Shown: positions 6,948 through 16,494 of the stretch, piece by piece | Position numbering within the stretch: position 1 is the first letter of the stretch | How the letters are laid out: each line of letters begins with the position of its first letter | NCBI GenBank assembly: GCA_027660625.1 | Contig: JAQDNC010000004.1 | Coordinates: 103,156-167,155 of the forward strand | From: Coriobacteriaceae bacterium AM100-PB1-1D-6A | Lineage (GTDB): Bacteria; Actinomycetota; Coriobacteriia; Coriobacteriales; Coriobacteriaceae | Direction: 5' to 3' | Length of the DNA: 64,000 bases | Made by a program: the position numbers and the translations under genes | The notes under the pieces: model-generated | The model's database searches: none | The model's input: the letters and a program-made list of their open reading frames with translations, nothing else | What the model was told of the DNA's origin: nothing

Positions 6948-9944
6948 ATGGTAAATGATCTGGGCAATACGGACGGCCTCGAGTTGATGCCGACGGGCGG
7001 CGACTATATGGTGCGGCGCGATCGCTTGATGAACGAGCTCATCGTTAAGGGGCGCAAGGCAGGAATCGTTCTGCTTTACGCGCCCGACGGGTTTGGTAAG
7101 ACGTCGGTATTGCTGCAATACGTGCAGGAGGTTAAATCGGACCCGACGCGAGGGCCGGTTCGGATTATCGAGGCAGACCGCGCGATTGGACGCGAGCTCT
7201 TTATGCAGCTCGAGGTTGTCGCCGATGAGCTTAAGGACAAACCCCATTCGCTCGTTGCGATCGACAACGTGCCCAATCTCGAGCAGCGCGAAACCGAGGA
7301 CCTCATCGATCGAATCCGCAGTTTGCGTGCTACGGGGACGGGGGTCTTTATTGCCTGCCGCCCCTCCAACCGATTGCTTATCCACGGGCTGGGCGATTCT
7401 GTAAAAGTCAATGCGCAGATGCTCAAGGTGCACGCCTATGAGTATTCGTCATGGGCCACGGCGTTCTCTATCAGCACATCGCTCGATTTTTATCGGCTCA
7501 CGCAAGGTGTGCCAGAGCTGGTATCTGCCTTGCAGACGGGGATGTATGGACAGGGCGATGTTGCCGGGTTGCTCGAAAACGAAATCGTCAACGTGTACGG
7601 TGCGGCGCTGGCCGATCTCGCATCGCTCGAGAACAACCTGTTGTTTACCGTTGCCTGCTTGATGGTATTGATGGGCGAGGGCCGCATTGCGGAGCTAGAG
7701 GCGTGCGGTGTGAGGCTTTCGATGGTCGACCAGTCTATCTTTGTGCGCGATTATCCGATTTTTGGCGTGGATCCGTCTGATCGCACCTTTAGGTGTTTGG
7801 GCGCTAAGGACAACGCGCGCCTGAGGCTGCGAAAGCTTGTTGCCGAGATCCGTCCCGAACTAGTATCGCGGGCTGCTCGCATTTTGATAAAGGCGGCCCG
7901 ATGCGATTTGGCCATGGACCTGGCCGATGCGTTCTTGGACCGCCGTGTGGTGTTGGAGCTTGCCGGGCAGTATGGGGCCGATCTTGCCCTGACCGGGCAT
8001 GGAGGGGACATTTGCCGTGCAGCATCGGCGATGATCAATGCGGAAAAGCAGGAGCAAGAGCCGACAGCCGCCGAGGCACTCGGCGTGTATCTGGCGGCTG
8101 TCAGCGTGTGCAATACAAAGCTGGCAAGGTATATGGCGTCCGTTATCGAACGTGCGGGTGACCAGGCGGCCCGCGAGGTCGACCCCGCTACCTGGAAAAT
8201 AGCCCAGGCGCTTACTATCGCCTTTTACGGCGACAATGACCTGGGGCTTCCCGCCAACCCTGTTGTGCAAGAACAGACATCCTGCGAGGTGCTCGACATG
8301 CTGTCCGCGCATATCGAGGTCAAGCGCCACCTAACCGAGCGAGCGGAAGACGGCAATGTTCTCGCGAAGCTCAAGGCGTGCAAAGCTTATGATTGCGAGC
8401 TCGACATCGCGGGGATTCTCATACAGGCCGACCATATGCTGGTGGAGCTGTTCGACGGCTCGTTTGCTAAACCCGACGAGCGCGATGACAAGATGGCGCA
8501 GATACTCGAGGCGCTCGATATCCGCGGGCTTAAGGCGCCATCCATTTGGCTGCGTATGGTGCTGGCCGCGCGGCGCCTGCTCGCGGGCTTGCCCGTGATC
8601 GACGATGTGGCGTTTGGCGAGCTCGACCGCTTTGCGGTGCGTGTTCGTGACAATCAAATTCAGCTGTTTGGGTTATTGCTGGAGGGTTGGCAATCGCTGG
8701 CGGAGGGGCGGCCGGTCAACGCGAAGTTCCGCGCGGTTCAGGTGCTCAAGCTCGCCGACGAATCGATTGCGTACATGCGCGAAAACGCGTTGCTGCTGGA
8801 GCGCGTGGCGTACCTGCGCAATACATCGCTGGTATCGGTTCGCGAAGAGGCGGAGCTGCTCGACATTAGCAAGACGCAGGTCGGTGGCTCAGAAGCCTGG
8901 ATCGTGGCGCTGCACCTGGCCGCTGCGGGCCGCGATAGCGATCTTGCCGCCTGGATGTCTATGAATCGCTCGGGGATTTTAGACCCATCGTATCGGCTAT
9001 TTGCGCGTCTTGCGATGCACTGTCTGGGCGAGCCTGCCGTCAGGATTCGCAAGAAGCTTCCGGTGCGTGAGCTGTCGCGGTATTCACTACGCGATGATTT
9101 TGAGGGCGAAAGCGAGCACCTGTTCCAGGCGGGCGAGGTTGAGGCTGTCGATACGATCGGCCATATTGAGATGCGCATGTTTGGCACATTTCGCGCCGAG
9201 CGCGACGGCTTTCCCATCACGGATAAGATGTGGCGTCGCAAAAAGGCGGCAACACTTGCCGAGCGGCTCGCGTTGGGCATGGATGCCATGGTCGACCGCG
9301 AGACAATCGCCATGGAGTTGTGGCCCCATGCCGAGTTTAGCGCCGCGCGCAACAATCTGTATTCGACGGTATCGCGCTTGCGCTCGGCTTTGGGTCCAAC
9401 GCCGGATGGCAAGTCGTGCGTGCTCATCCAAAACGAGTGCATTGGACTCAACGGCGACTACGTTAAGACCGATGTTAGGCTCTTTGAACAGCTGAGCCGC
9501 GAGATCTTGGGAAATCGCATGGGTGCGAGAGGGCCTCACCTGGTTGAGCTATGTCTTAAGGTTGAGCAGCTTTACACGGGCCCGCTGTATGTTCCCACCG
9601 GTTGCAATCCCACGTTCTTTACGCGCATGCGCCACATTATGCAATCCAAGTACATCGACTGCATGATTAGGGGGGCGAATGCCGCTCTCGAGGAGAATGA
9701 CCTGCAATCGGCAATTTGGCTCGTGGAATCGGGGCTTCGCCAAGAGACTTCGCGCGAGGACATGGTTCGCTGCGCCATGCGCGTTTACGGCGCGGCGGGA
9801 CGACGCCGCGATGTTGTCGAGTTATACAGCGGCCACATGCACCACCTGCGAGAGCAGGTACAGGGAGTGCCCGAGCCCGAGACAAGGCGTCTGTATGAGC
9901 GCTTGGTCGAAGGCAGACTCAAGCGCGTGCTTGTCGAGCGATAA
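6948..9944 (+). CDS. Large STAND-ATPase regulator with C-terminal SARP/BTAD domains
   Basis: A 998-residue one-component regulator. Residues about 20-330 form a MalT-like STAND ATPase with Walker A APDGFGKTS (Lys51). The middle is helical-repeat-like. From about residue 740 a winged-helix segment resembling OmpR/SARP (MFGTFRAERDG, RRKKAATLAERL, NLYSTVSRLRSALG) is followed by a BTAD helical domain. Such proteins gate DNA binding by ligand and ATP. There is no neighbouring operon that reveals its target: it lies between nagB and convergent yhbY. Confidence 0.85.
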   Translation: MVNDLGNTDGLELMPTGGDYMVRRDRLMNELIVKGRKAGIVLLYAPDGFGKTSVLLQYVQEVKSDPTRGPVRIIEADRAIGRELFMQLEVVADELKDKPHSLVAIDNVPNLEQRETEDLIDRIRSLRATGTGVFIACRPSNRLLIHGLGDSVKVNAQMLKVHAYEYSSWATAFSISTSLDFYRLTQGVPELVSALQTGMYGQGDVAGLLENEIVNVYGAALADLASLENNLLFTVACLMVLMGEGRIAELEACGVRLSMVDQSIFVRDYPIFGVDPSDRTFRCLGAKDNARLRLRKLVAEIRPELVSRAARILIKAARCDLAMDLADAFLDRRVVLELAGQYGADLALTGHGGDICRAASAMINAEKQEQEPTAAEALGVYLAAVSVCNTKLARYMASVIERAGDQAAREVDPATWKIAQALTIAFYGDNDLGLPANPVVQEQTSCEVLDMLSAHIEVKRHLTERAEDGNVLAKLKACKAYDCELDIAGILIQADHMLVELFDGSFAKPDERDDKMAQILEALDIRGLKAPSIWLRMVLAARRLLAGLPVIDDVAFGELDRFAVRVRDNQIQLFGLLLEGWQSLAEGRPVNAKFRAVQVLKLADESIAYMRENALLLERVAYLRNTSLVSVREEAELLDISKTQVGGSEAWIVALHLAAAGRDSDLAAWMSMNRSGILDPSYRLFARLAMHCLGEPAVRIRKKLPVRELSRYSLRDDFEGESEHLFQAGEVEAVDTIGHIEMRMFGTFRAERDGFPITDKMWRRKKAATLAERLALGMDAMVDRETIAMELWPHAEFSAARNNLYSTVSRLRSALGPTPDGKSCVLIQNECIGLNGDYVKTDVRLFEQLSREILGNRMGARGPHLVELCLKVEQLYTGPLYVPTGCNPTFFTRMRHIMQSKYIDCMIRGANAALEENDLQSAIWLVESGLRQETSREDMVRCAMRVYGAAGRRRDVVELYSGHMHHLREQVQGVPEPETRRLYERLVEGRLKRVLVER

Positions 9945-9976
9945 AAAGCGGGCGCCCGAATCACTCGGACGCCCGC
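9943..9976 (-). terminator. Shared terminator between convergent genes
   Basis: The stem GCGGGCGCCCGA / TCGGACGCCCGC reads on the minus strand into a T5 run (9947-9943). This suits yhbY best, and it can also serve the plus-strand regulator. Confidence 0.85.
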
Positions 9977-10002
9977 AGGCTTGCTCGGTATGACCAGTCG
10001 GT

Positions 10003-10302
10003 TTAGACGAGCTTGATCTTCTCAATGTCCTTGCGCGAGGACTCGCGATACAGCGAGAACTTGCGTCCGATAACCTGAACGACGTCGGCGTGGCAGCGCT
10101 CGGCGAGCTCCTCGGCGGCCTCACGGGCAGAAAGGCTGGAGCCGTCCAGCACGGAGCACTTAACGAGCTCGTGCTTCTCCAGGTAGGCGACCGTCTGCTC
10201 GACGGTACCCTCGTTGACATCGGACTTACCGATGATGATGGCGGGGTTGAGGTGATGGGCCATGCTGCGAAGCTGCTTGACCTGGGCTCCTGTCAGTGCC
10301 AT
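10003..10302 (-). CDS. yhbY: YhbY-family RNA-binding protein (CRM domain)
   Basis: A 99-residue single-domain CRM protein associated with large-subunit precursor RNA. It begins MALTGAQVKQLRSMAHHL and has the loop LNPAIIIGKSD, which resembles the family GxxG/K RNA-binding loop. The start at 10302 was chosen by homology; a longer frame to 10335 adds residues with no family match. It is followed by the convergent terminator. The upstream 158 bases hold no gene. Confidence 0.92.
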   Translation of the reverse strand: MALTGAQVKQLRSMAHHLNPAIIIGKSDVNEGTVEQTVAYLEKHELVKCSVLDGSSLSAREAAEELAERCHADVVQVIGRKFSLYRESSRKDIEKIKLV

Positions 10303-10460
10303 GGGTTCTCGCTTTCTATGTATGGGGCGCCCCACAATGGGGCCTTAATCTACGTGAGCTGTCCCACGATAGCGCAGGAACGGCGTGGTGTGGAGCGCGT
10401 TTGCCCAGTTCGCAAAGAATGCGGATGCCGGGCGGGAATACGATGCAAGATTTAGATGGG

Positions 10461-11348
10461 CTACGGGCGGGGTACGGAGACCGGCTCCCAGGCGATAAAC
10501 GCCCAACGGACCTTGCGGACGTGGTCGAGCATGTAGCGTCCCTGCGGTACGCCCTTGGATCCCGGCTCACCGGCATGGGGGTTCTCGATCATGTGGTGGG
10601 CGATATAGTCGCGCAGGCGGTCGATCTTGTCCTCGTTGCCATGCTCGAGCATGCGAGAAAAGTCCGCCACGCCCGCCTCGAGACTATCGAAGGTGTCGCG
10701 ACGGGGCGATTCAAAATACGTGACCTGCGGCAGCGCACCCATCTGAATAAGGATGTTAAAGGCATACACAAAACCATTACTGCAGGTAACCGAGGCGCCG
10801 ATGGCGTTCATCAGGTGCAGGTCATAACGCGGGCTGGAGTTGGCGACCATCGTGACAGCACAACGCCGACGAGCCGTTCGATCAAGCTTGGCAAGTGCCC
10901 CCTTCAGGTCGTTCGTAGTAACCGAGCGACTCGCAAAGGCAACATCAACAGCCTTGGCAACCGGCCCAACCAGATCCCAATCGTCATCCCAAGCAAGCTC
11001 AAGCGGTGTAATGCGCTCCTCGAGCCCATAGAACTCAATGCCGGCATCAAGCGTGCCCAACATTGCAGGGGAAAAGTCAGCAGCAATTACAGGATGCCCA
11101 GCCTGAGCAAGCGGAATAGCAATCGACCCAGCCCCACACCCCATATCCAGCACCGACTCGCCAGGCTCAAGCGCCAACAGCTTTATAAAATCCCGCGCAT
11201 AAGGGGCAGTCTCCAGCGGACGAAAATGCCGAGCCCGCTTATCCCACTCAAAAGAATCATCAGTCCGATGTCGAGCGGCCTGCAGACGCATCCATTCGCC
11301 ATTCCAATCAGCAGAAAGAAGCTCAGAGCGAGCATCCCCATCAACCAC
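10461..11348 (-). CDS. Class I SAM-dependent methyltransferase
   Basis: The 295-residue protein has the SAM-binding motif VLDMGCGAGS followed by an acidic position in IAADFS, the standard Rossmann methyltransferase core. About 95 residues precede the core and may hold the substrate-recognition part. The GTG at 11348 was chosen because AGGAGG lies 7 bases upstream; upstream in-frame sequence is compositionally unlike a gene. The substrate is unknown. Confidence 0.85.
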   Translation of the reverse strand: MVDGDARSELLSADWNGEWMRLQAARHRTDDSFEWDKRARHFRPLETAPYARDFIKLLALEPGESVLDMGCGAGSIAIPLAQAGHPVIAADFSPAMLGTLDAGIEFYGLEERITPLELAWDDDWDLVGPVAKAVDVAFASRSVTTNDLKGALAKLDRTARRRCAVTMVANSSPRYDLHLMNAIGASVTCSNGFVYAFNILIQMGALPQVTYFESPRRDTFDSLEAGVADFSRMLEHGNEDKIDRLRDYIAHHMIENPHAGEPGSKGVPQGRYMLDHVRKVRWAFIAWEPVSVPRP

Positions 11349-11513
11349 GGGCCAACCTCCTAGCAACAAAAAGCGACTCCTCCCAAAAGAAGAGCCGCAA
11401 CCAGCATATATCAGAAAGAACCGATCCAACGCCAAACCGCCGTACCAGCCAAGTGGTGCAGGAGCGAAGCAACTGCAACCGGGATAGAACCCAACTGAGG
11501 TCCCGTTGTGCGG

Positions 11514-11647
11514 GAGCCCCGGGGAGGGCAAATATATAAGGTCGATCGCGAGTTCCGCACGAGCCGGAGAGCACTTAATGTGCTCTCCGTGCGAGTCAGG
11601 ACTGTCCGAGCAGGCGACCTTATATATTTGCCCTCCCCGGGGCTCCT
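11514..11647. repeat. 134-bp element with perfect 32-bp inverted ends
   Basis: Arms 11514-11545 and 11616-11647 are exact reverse complements over 32 bp, starting GGAGCCCCGGGGAGGGC and including the AT-rich ATATATAAGG. Between them lies a second perfect hairpin (CGGAGAGCAC, 5-base loop). No coding frame is present. The rest of 11349-11513 shows nothing recognisable. The element sits between the 3' end of the UPF0210 gene and the methyltransferase promoter. Confidence 0.9.
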
Positions 11648-11663
11648 CGCCAATCCCCCTCAG

Positions 11664-13028
11664 CTAGTTCTTGAGCGAGTTCAGCGGCGCCGGGAAGCGT
11701 CCGCCACGGTGGGCAAGCACGGTGCCGGCGTTGGGGTTCACCGGCATGATGGGCGCACGGCCGAACAGGCCGCCGTACTCGACGCAGTCGCCCACGCCCT
11801 TGCCGATGGCGGGAATCACGCGCACGGCCGTGGTCTTATTGTTGATGACGCCGATGGCCATCTCGTCGGCGATAATGCCGGCGATGGTCTCGACCGGGGT
11901 GTCGCCGGGGATGGCGATCATGTCCAGGCCAACGGAGCACACGCAGGTCATGGCCTCGAGCTTCTCGAGCGAAAGTGCACCGGCCTCGACGGCGGCGATC
12001 ATGCCGGCGTCCTCGGACACGGGGATAAAGGCACCCGAGAGACCGCCCACGCTGGAGCTGGCCATGACGCCGCCCTTCTTGACGGCATCGTTGAGCATGG
12101 CGAGCGCGCAGGTCGTGCCGGGACCACCGCAGGTGCCCACGCCGATGATCTCGAGGATGCGCGCGACGGAGTCGCCGATGGCGGGCGTGGGAGCCAGCGA
12201 CAGGTCGACAATGCCCTTCTCGACACCCAGGCGATGGGCGGCCTCGCGGCTCATGAGCTCGCCGGCACGGGTGATCTTAAAGGCGGTCTGCTTAATCTTC
12301 TCGGCGACTTCCATCATCGATGCGGAATCGGGCAGCGTCTCCAGGGCTGCAGCCATAACGCCGGGACCCGAGACGCCTACGTTGATGACGGCGTCGGCCT
12401 CGCCACCGCCGTGGACGGCGCCCGCCATAAACGGGGAGTCCTCGACCATGTTGGCAAAGCAGACAAACTTGGAAGCGCCGACGGAATCCTCATCTGCCGT
12501 AAGCTTGGCGGCATCGATGATGGTCTGAGCCGCTATGAGCACGGCATCCATGTTGATACCGGCGCGCAGGCTGGCGACGTTGACGCTGGAGCAGACGCGG
12601 CTGGTGGTAGCGAGCGCCTGGGGGATGGACTGGATGACGCGGCGGTCGGCATCGCCGATGCCCTTCTGAACGAGCGCGGAGAAGCCGCCCAAGTAGTCGA
12701 TGCCGAGCGTCTCGGCCGCACGGTCGAGGGCATGCGCGATGGGGGTGAGGTCCTCATCCTTGCAGCATGCGGCGATCTGCGCCACCGGGGTGACGGAAAC
12801 GCGCTTGTTGACGATGGGGATACCGTACTCGCGCTCGAGGTTCTCGGCGGTCTCGACCAGATGCTCAGCTGTGTGCGTCACGTGGTCGTAGATCTTCGTG
12901 CACATGCGGTCGAGGTTCTCGTCACCGCAACCCATGAGCGAAATGCCCATGGTGATGGTCCTGATGTCGAGGTTCTGCTCCTCAACCATGCCGCGGGTTT
13001 CCGCGATTTCTGCGGGCGTGATCGCCAT
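11664..13028 (-). CDS. UPF0210 (DUF711) family protein
   Basis: The 454-residue protein is a full-length UPF0210 member, the usual 450-455 residues. It has glycine-rich conserved stretches such as [10 protein letters not shown] and [11 protein letters not shown]. The family was once called PFL-like, but it is not a proven pyruvate-formate lyase, and its function remains unassigned. The ATG at 13028 follows ATAGGAG; an upstream ATG lacks support. It lies downstream of metH on the same strand, separated by a hairpin. Confidence 0.9.
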   Translation of the reverse strand: MAITPAEIAETRGMVEEQNLDIRTITMGISLMGCGDENLDRMCTKIYDHVTHTAEHLVETAENLEREYGIPIVNKRVSVTPVAQIAACCKDEDLTPIAHALDRAAETLGIDYLGGFSALVQKGIGDADRRVIQSIPQALATTSRVCSSVNVASLRAGINMDAVLIAAQTIIDAAKLTADEDSVGASKFVCFANMVEDSPFMAGAVHGGGEADAVINVGVSGPGVMAAALETLPDSASMMEVAEKIKQTAFKITRAGELMSREAAHRLGVEKGIVDLSLAPTPAIGDSVARILEIIGVGTCGGPGTTCALAMLNDAVKKGGVMASSSVGGLSGAFIPVSEDAGMIAAVEAGALSLEKLEAMTCVCSVGLDMIAIPGDTPVETIAGIIADEMAIGVINNKTTAVRVIPAIGKGVGDCVEYGGLFGRAPIMPVNPNAGTVLAHRGGRFPAPLNSLKN

Positions 13029-13074
13029 CCTTGCGCTCCTATCTGCCAAAACGAGCATAGTCTTATTTATTCTA

Positions 13075-13110
13075 ACGTGCCGCACGTGCCAAGTGGCGCA
13101 TGCGGCACGT
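13075..13110. terminator. Hairpin between metH and the UPF0210 gene
   Basis: ACGTGCCGCA and TGCGGCACGT form a perfect 10-bp stem. A TTTT run follows on the plus strand only, so termination of the minus-strand metH operon would be weak or processing-related. Confidence 0.55.
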
Positions 13111-13136
13111 TTTGGTGCGGGGTTGTTTCCGTTGTG

Positions 13137-15695
13137 TTACCGGCCAAAGACCTCTTCGGCGATGCGGGCGCTTTCGGCGGCGTCCTTGGCGTAGTAGTCC
13201 GCGCCGATCTGCTTGGCGTATTCGGGGGTGAGCACGGCGCCGCCTACGATGATCTTGACGTCTGGAACCTCGGCATGGAGCAACTTGATGGTCTCTTCCA
13301 TGGCGACGACGGTGGTAGTCATAAGCGCCGAGAGGCCGACGAGCTTGATGTCACGCTCTCGTACGGTCTTGAGCACCTCTTGTGGGTCGACGTCGCGGCC
13401 TAGGTCAAAGACGGTGTAGCCGTAGTTATCGAGCAGCATCTTGACGATGTTCTTGCCGATGTCGTGGATATCGCCTTTGACGGTGGCCACGCAGATTTTG
13501 CCCTTGTCGGCAATCTCGCCGGCGGGCATCAGGCGCTTGATGGTGTCAAAGCCCACGCGCGCGGCCTCGGCCGAGGCCATAAGCTGCGGCAAGAAGAACT
13601 TTCCCTGGTCAAAGAGGACGCCAACCTCGTCGAGAGCGGGGATAAAGTGATTGTTGATGAGGTCCATGGCGTCGTGGTCTGCCAGCAGACGCTCGGTCTC
13701 GGCAGCGATCTCGCCTTTGCGGCCCGAGACGACCATGCGACGAATCGGGTCGTCATTGCCGTCGGGGGTGGTGGCGCTGGCAGCGGGCGCGGCGTCGGTC
13801 GATGCGGTCTGAGCCGCCGCCGGGTTGGCGGCAATCTTGTACGGGTCGGTCCAGCCGGCGTAGCGTTCGATGTATCCGGTCGAGCCCTCGTCCTCAACGC
13901 TCAAGACGCGATAGCTGTAGACGGTGTCCATAAAGCGCTTGGAACCCGGGTTCATGATGGGGGCGTCCAGACCTGCACCAAAGGCGGCGGCTAAAAAGAC
14001 CGAGCCCAGCAGCGGCCGCGCGGGCAGACCAAAGCTGATGTTCGACACGCCGAGCGCGCATTTGACGCCCAGGCGCTCCTTGCACAGGGACATGGCATGC
14101 AGGATCTGCTCGGCCTGGCGTTGATTGGTCGAGGCGGTCATGACCAGGCAGTCGATGAGGATGCGGTCCGGGCCGATGCCGTAGCGGGCGGCCTCGGCCA
14201 CGATGCGCTCGGCGATGGCGAAGCGAGCCTCGGCGGTATCGGGGATGCCGCCCTCGTCGAGCGTGAGGCCGACGACATTGGTGCCGTAGTGGGCGACCAG
14301 CGGGAAGATCTCGTTCATGATCTGCTGTTTGCCATTGACTGAGTTGATGATGGGCTTGCCGGCGTAGCGACGTACGGCGGCCTCGACGGCGGCGGGGTCG
14401 GTGGAGTCGATCTGCAGCGGCAGCAGCGTGGAGCCTTGGAGCTGCTCGGTCGCTTGCTGGATGACCTTGACCTCGTCGATCTCGGGTAGGCCCACGTTGA
14501 CGTCCAGGATGTCGGCGCCCTGCTCTTGCTGGCTGATGCCCTGGCTCACGACGTAGTCCAGGTCGCCGTCGCGCAGGGCCTGCTGCAGGCGCTTTTTGCC
14601 GGTGGGATTGATGCGCTCGCCGATGACGGCGATCTTGTGGCCGTCGCAGGGAAGGTCCACCACGGTCTGGGCGCTCGTGACCGACATGCTGGGCTTGCGG
14701 TGACGCGGGCTGGGCGTGTGGTTGTCGATGAGGGCGCGCAAGGCGGCCATGTGCGCCGGCGTGGTGCCGCAGCAGCCGCCCACGACGCTCACGCCGTCGG
14801 CAATCATGCCGGCGACGGCCACGGCGTACTCGGGTGCCTGGATGTCAAAGACGGTATTGCCGTCATCGTCCACGCGGGGCAGTCCCGCATTGGCCTGCAC
14901 CATAACGGGCTTGTCGGTAACGGTGAGCATGCGCGCAGCGAGCCCTCGGAGCTCGGCCGGTCCCTGGCTGCAGTTGATGCCCAGAACGTCGGCGCCGATA
15001 GCGTCGAGCGTGATAGCGGCGACCTCGGGGCTCGTTCCCAGGAAGGTACGGCCGTCTTCCTCGAAGGTCATGGTGGCAAAGACGGGCAGGTCGGAGTTCT
15101 CGCGGCAGGCGAGGACGGCTGCCTTGATCTCGGCCAGGTCGGTCATAGTCTCGATAATAAAGAGGTCCACGCCCGCATCGACGCCGGCACGCACTTCCTC
15201 GGCAAAGAGGTCATAAGCCTCGTCGAAGCTGAGGGTACCCAAAGGGCGAAGCAACGCGCCGATGGGACCGATGTCACCGGCGACGTAGCGGGCGCCGGCA
15301 GCGCGGGCACAGGCGACGGCCGCGGCAAAGACATCTGCCACGGTGGCGGCACCGTCGAGCTTGTGGGCGTTGGCGCCAAAGGTGTTGGCGGTGATCACGT
15401 CGCAGCCGGCCTCGACGTATTGGCGCTGAATATCGGTAATGACCTGGGGCTCCTCAAAGTTGAGCAGCTCGGGCAGAGCGCCGGCCTTCATGCCGGCCGC
15501 CTGCAGCATGGTGCCCATGCCGCCGTCGAACAGCAGGTGCCCCGTGCCCTCGATGGCGGCGCGCAGGCGATCGTCCTTAATGCGAAGGTCGTCGATCGTG
15601 CGCGTCTTGTATGCAGCGCCATTACGACGGGCAGCATCAACGGGCGCCGCCAGTGCGGCGCCGTCCAGATCGTGAGTGATAAGCGGAGTAAACAT
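13137..15695 (-). CDS. metH: Cobalamin-dependent methionine synthase lacking the reactivation domain
   Basis: The 852-residue enzyme transfers methyl from methyltetrahydrofolate to homocysteine through B12. Residues about 1-330 are the homocysteine domain with the zinc CC of VGGCCGTTP. The pterin domain follows (INPTGKKRL, ADILDVNVG). Then come the B12 cap and the cobalamin-binding domain with the DxHxxG motif in GDIHDIGKN. The C-terminal activation domain of E. coli MetH is absent and is encoded by the gene just upstream. ATG at 15695 follows AGGAG. Confidence 0.95.
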   Translation of the reverse strand: MFTPLITHDLDGAALAAPVDAARRNGAAYKTRTIDDLRIKDDRLRAAIEGTGHLLFDGGMGTMLQAAGMKAGALPELLNFEEPQVITDIQRQYVEAGCDVITANTFGANAHKLDGAATVADVFAAAVACARAAGARYVAGDIGPIGALLRPLGTLSFDEAYDLFAEEVRAGVDAGVDLFIIETMTDLAEIKAAVLACRENSDLPVFATMTFEEDGRTFLGTSPEVAAITLDAIGADVLGINCSQGPAELRGLAARMLTVTDKPVMVQANAGLPRVDDDGNTVFDIQAPEYAVAVAGMIADGVSVVGGCCGTTPAHMAALRALIDNHTPSPRHRKPSMSVTSAQTVVDLPCDGHKIAVIGERINPTGKKRLQQALRDGDLDYVVSQGISQQEQGADILDVNVGLPEIDEVKVIQQATEQLQGSTLLPLQIDSTDPAAVEAAVRRYAGKPIINSVNGKQQIMNEIFPLVAHYGTNVVGLTLDEGGIPDTAEARFAIAERIVAEAARYGIGPDRILIDCLVMTASTNQRQAEQILHAMSLCKERLGVKCALGVSNISFGLPARPLLGSVFLAAAFGAGLDAPIMNPGSKRFMDTVYSYRVLSVEDEGSTGYIERYAGWTDPYKIAANPAAAQTASTDAAPAASATTPDGNDDPIRRMVVSGRKGEIAAETERLLADHDAMDLINNHFIPALDEVGVLFDQGKFFLPQLMASAEAARVGFDTIKRLMPAGEIADKGKICVATVKGDIHDIGKNIVKMLLDNYGYTVFDLGRDVDPQEVLKTVRERDIKLVGLSALMTTTVVAMEETIKLLHAEVPDVKIIVGGAVLTPEYAKQIGADYYAKDAAESARIAEEVFGR

Positions 15696-15705
15696 CAATG
15701 AGCTC

Positions 15706-16494
15706 CTAATGGCTGGAATAGCAGGTGGTGTGGGCGGCGCGGAAGCGGCAGTGCTCGCGCATGCGGCAGATATTGCAGGTGGGGCGGCTCTGGGCGTCGT
15801 GGACCTCGCCGTCAAACAGACCGATCACCGCGGTCACGCTCTTGGTGGGCATGAGCAGGCTGGTGGGTGTGACGGTAAGCCCGATGAGCCGCGTGGCGTT
15901 GAGTGCAGCCACGATTGAGCGCTGGGCCGTAAGCGGACAGTCGCCGTAGCCGGGGCTAAAGCGCCAGTTGCCAGCGAGTCCGTGTGCCGCGGCCGCAGCC
16001 TTGACTTGCTGGTCCATCTGCTCGACAGCGGCTTCTACATAGGCAGAGCATGCGGCGTCGAGCACGGCTCCCTCCAGGGGCTGCTGGGCTCCCGTGGTGC
16101 GCAGGCGACGCTCGGCGTCCATGCCGAGGGTGCATGCCATGAGCGCGGCAAAGTGGGCGTCTTTGAGATGGCGATAGATATCGCGACCACGCAGTTCAAC
16201 GTTGGTGCCAACCAGACGGATACTGGGCTCTCCCTGCTCGTCCACGCCCGTGGCATCGACGGCAAACACGCGGCGCACGCCACGGGGCTCAATGTCCAGT
16301 TCCAGGCGCTCAACGACAAGCTCAATACGCTGCGACAGCTCGGGTTCAATCTGCTGGCCGCCGTAGCCCAGGTAGCGCAACATCTCGGCACGATCGACGC
16401 GGGGATGGTGGGCGGTATCGATACGATAAAGCGCCGGCGACGCAAGGTCGGCCGGCACTTCGGCAAAAGCTGTATCGATGTGCGGTTTTTCCAT
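15706..16494 (-). CDS. Stand-alone methionine synthase B12-reactivation protein
   Basis: A 262-residue protein resembling the AdoMet-binding activation domain of MetH, including the segment RFSPGYGDCPL. The activation domain uses SAM and reduced flavodoxin to rescue oxidised cob(II)alamin. Its ATG overlaps the metF stop as TAATG, and metH starts 11 bases after its end, so the three are translationally coupled. A Cys-rich tail (CNICRMREHC, then a further Cys) could bind metal and is not part of the E. coli domain. Confidence 0.88.
   Translation of the reverse strand: MEKPHIDTAFAEVPADLASPALYRIDTAHHPRVDRAEMLRYLGYGGQQIEPELSQRIELVVERLELDIEPRGVRRVFAVDATGVDEQGEPSIRLVGTNVELRGRDIYRHLKDAHFAALMACTLGMDAERRLRTTGAQQPLEGAVLDAACSAYVEAAVEQMDQQVKAAAAAHGLAGNWRFSPGYGDCPLTAQRSIVAALNATRLIGLTVTPTSLLMPTKSVTAVIGLFDGEVHDAQSRPTCNICRMREHCRFRAAHTTCYSSH

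Noticed and set aside
11508..13403. 631-codon plus-strand frame
   Set aside because: Antisense to the UPF0210 and metH genes; a product of GC-biased third positions, without domains or a ribosome site.
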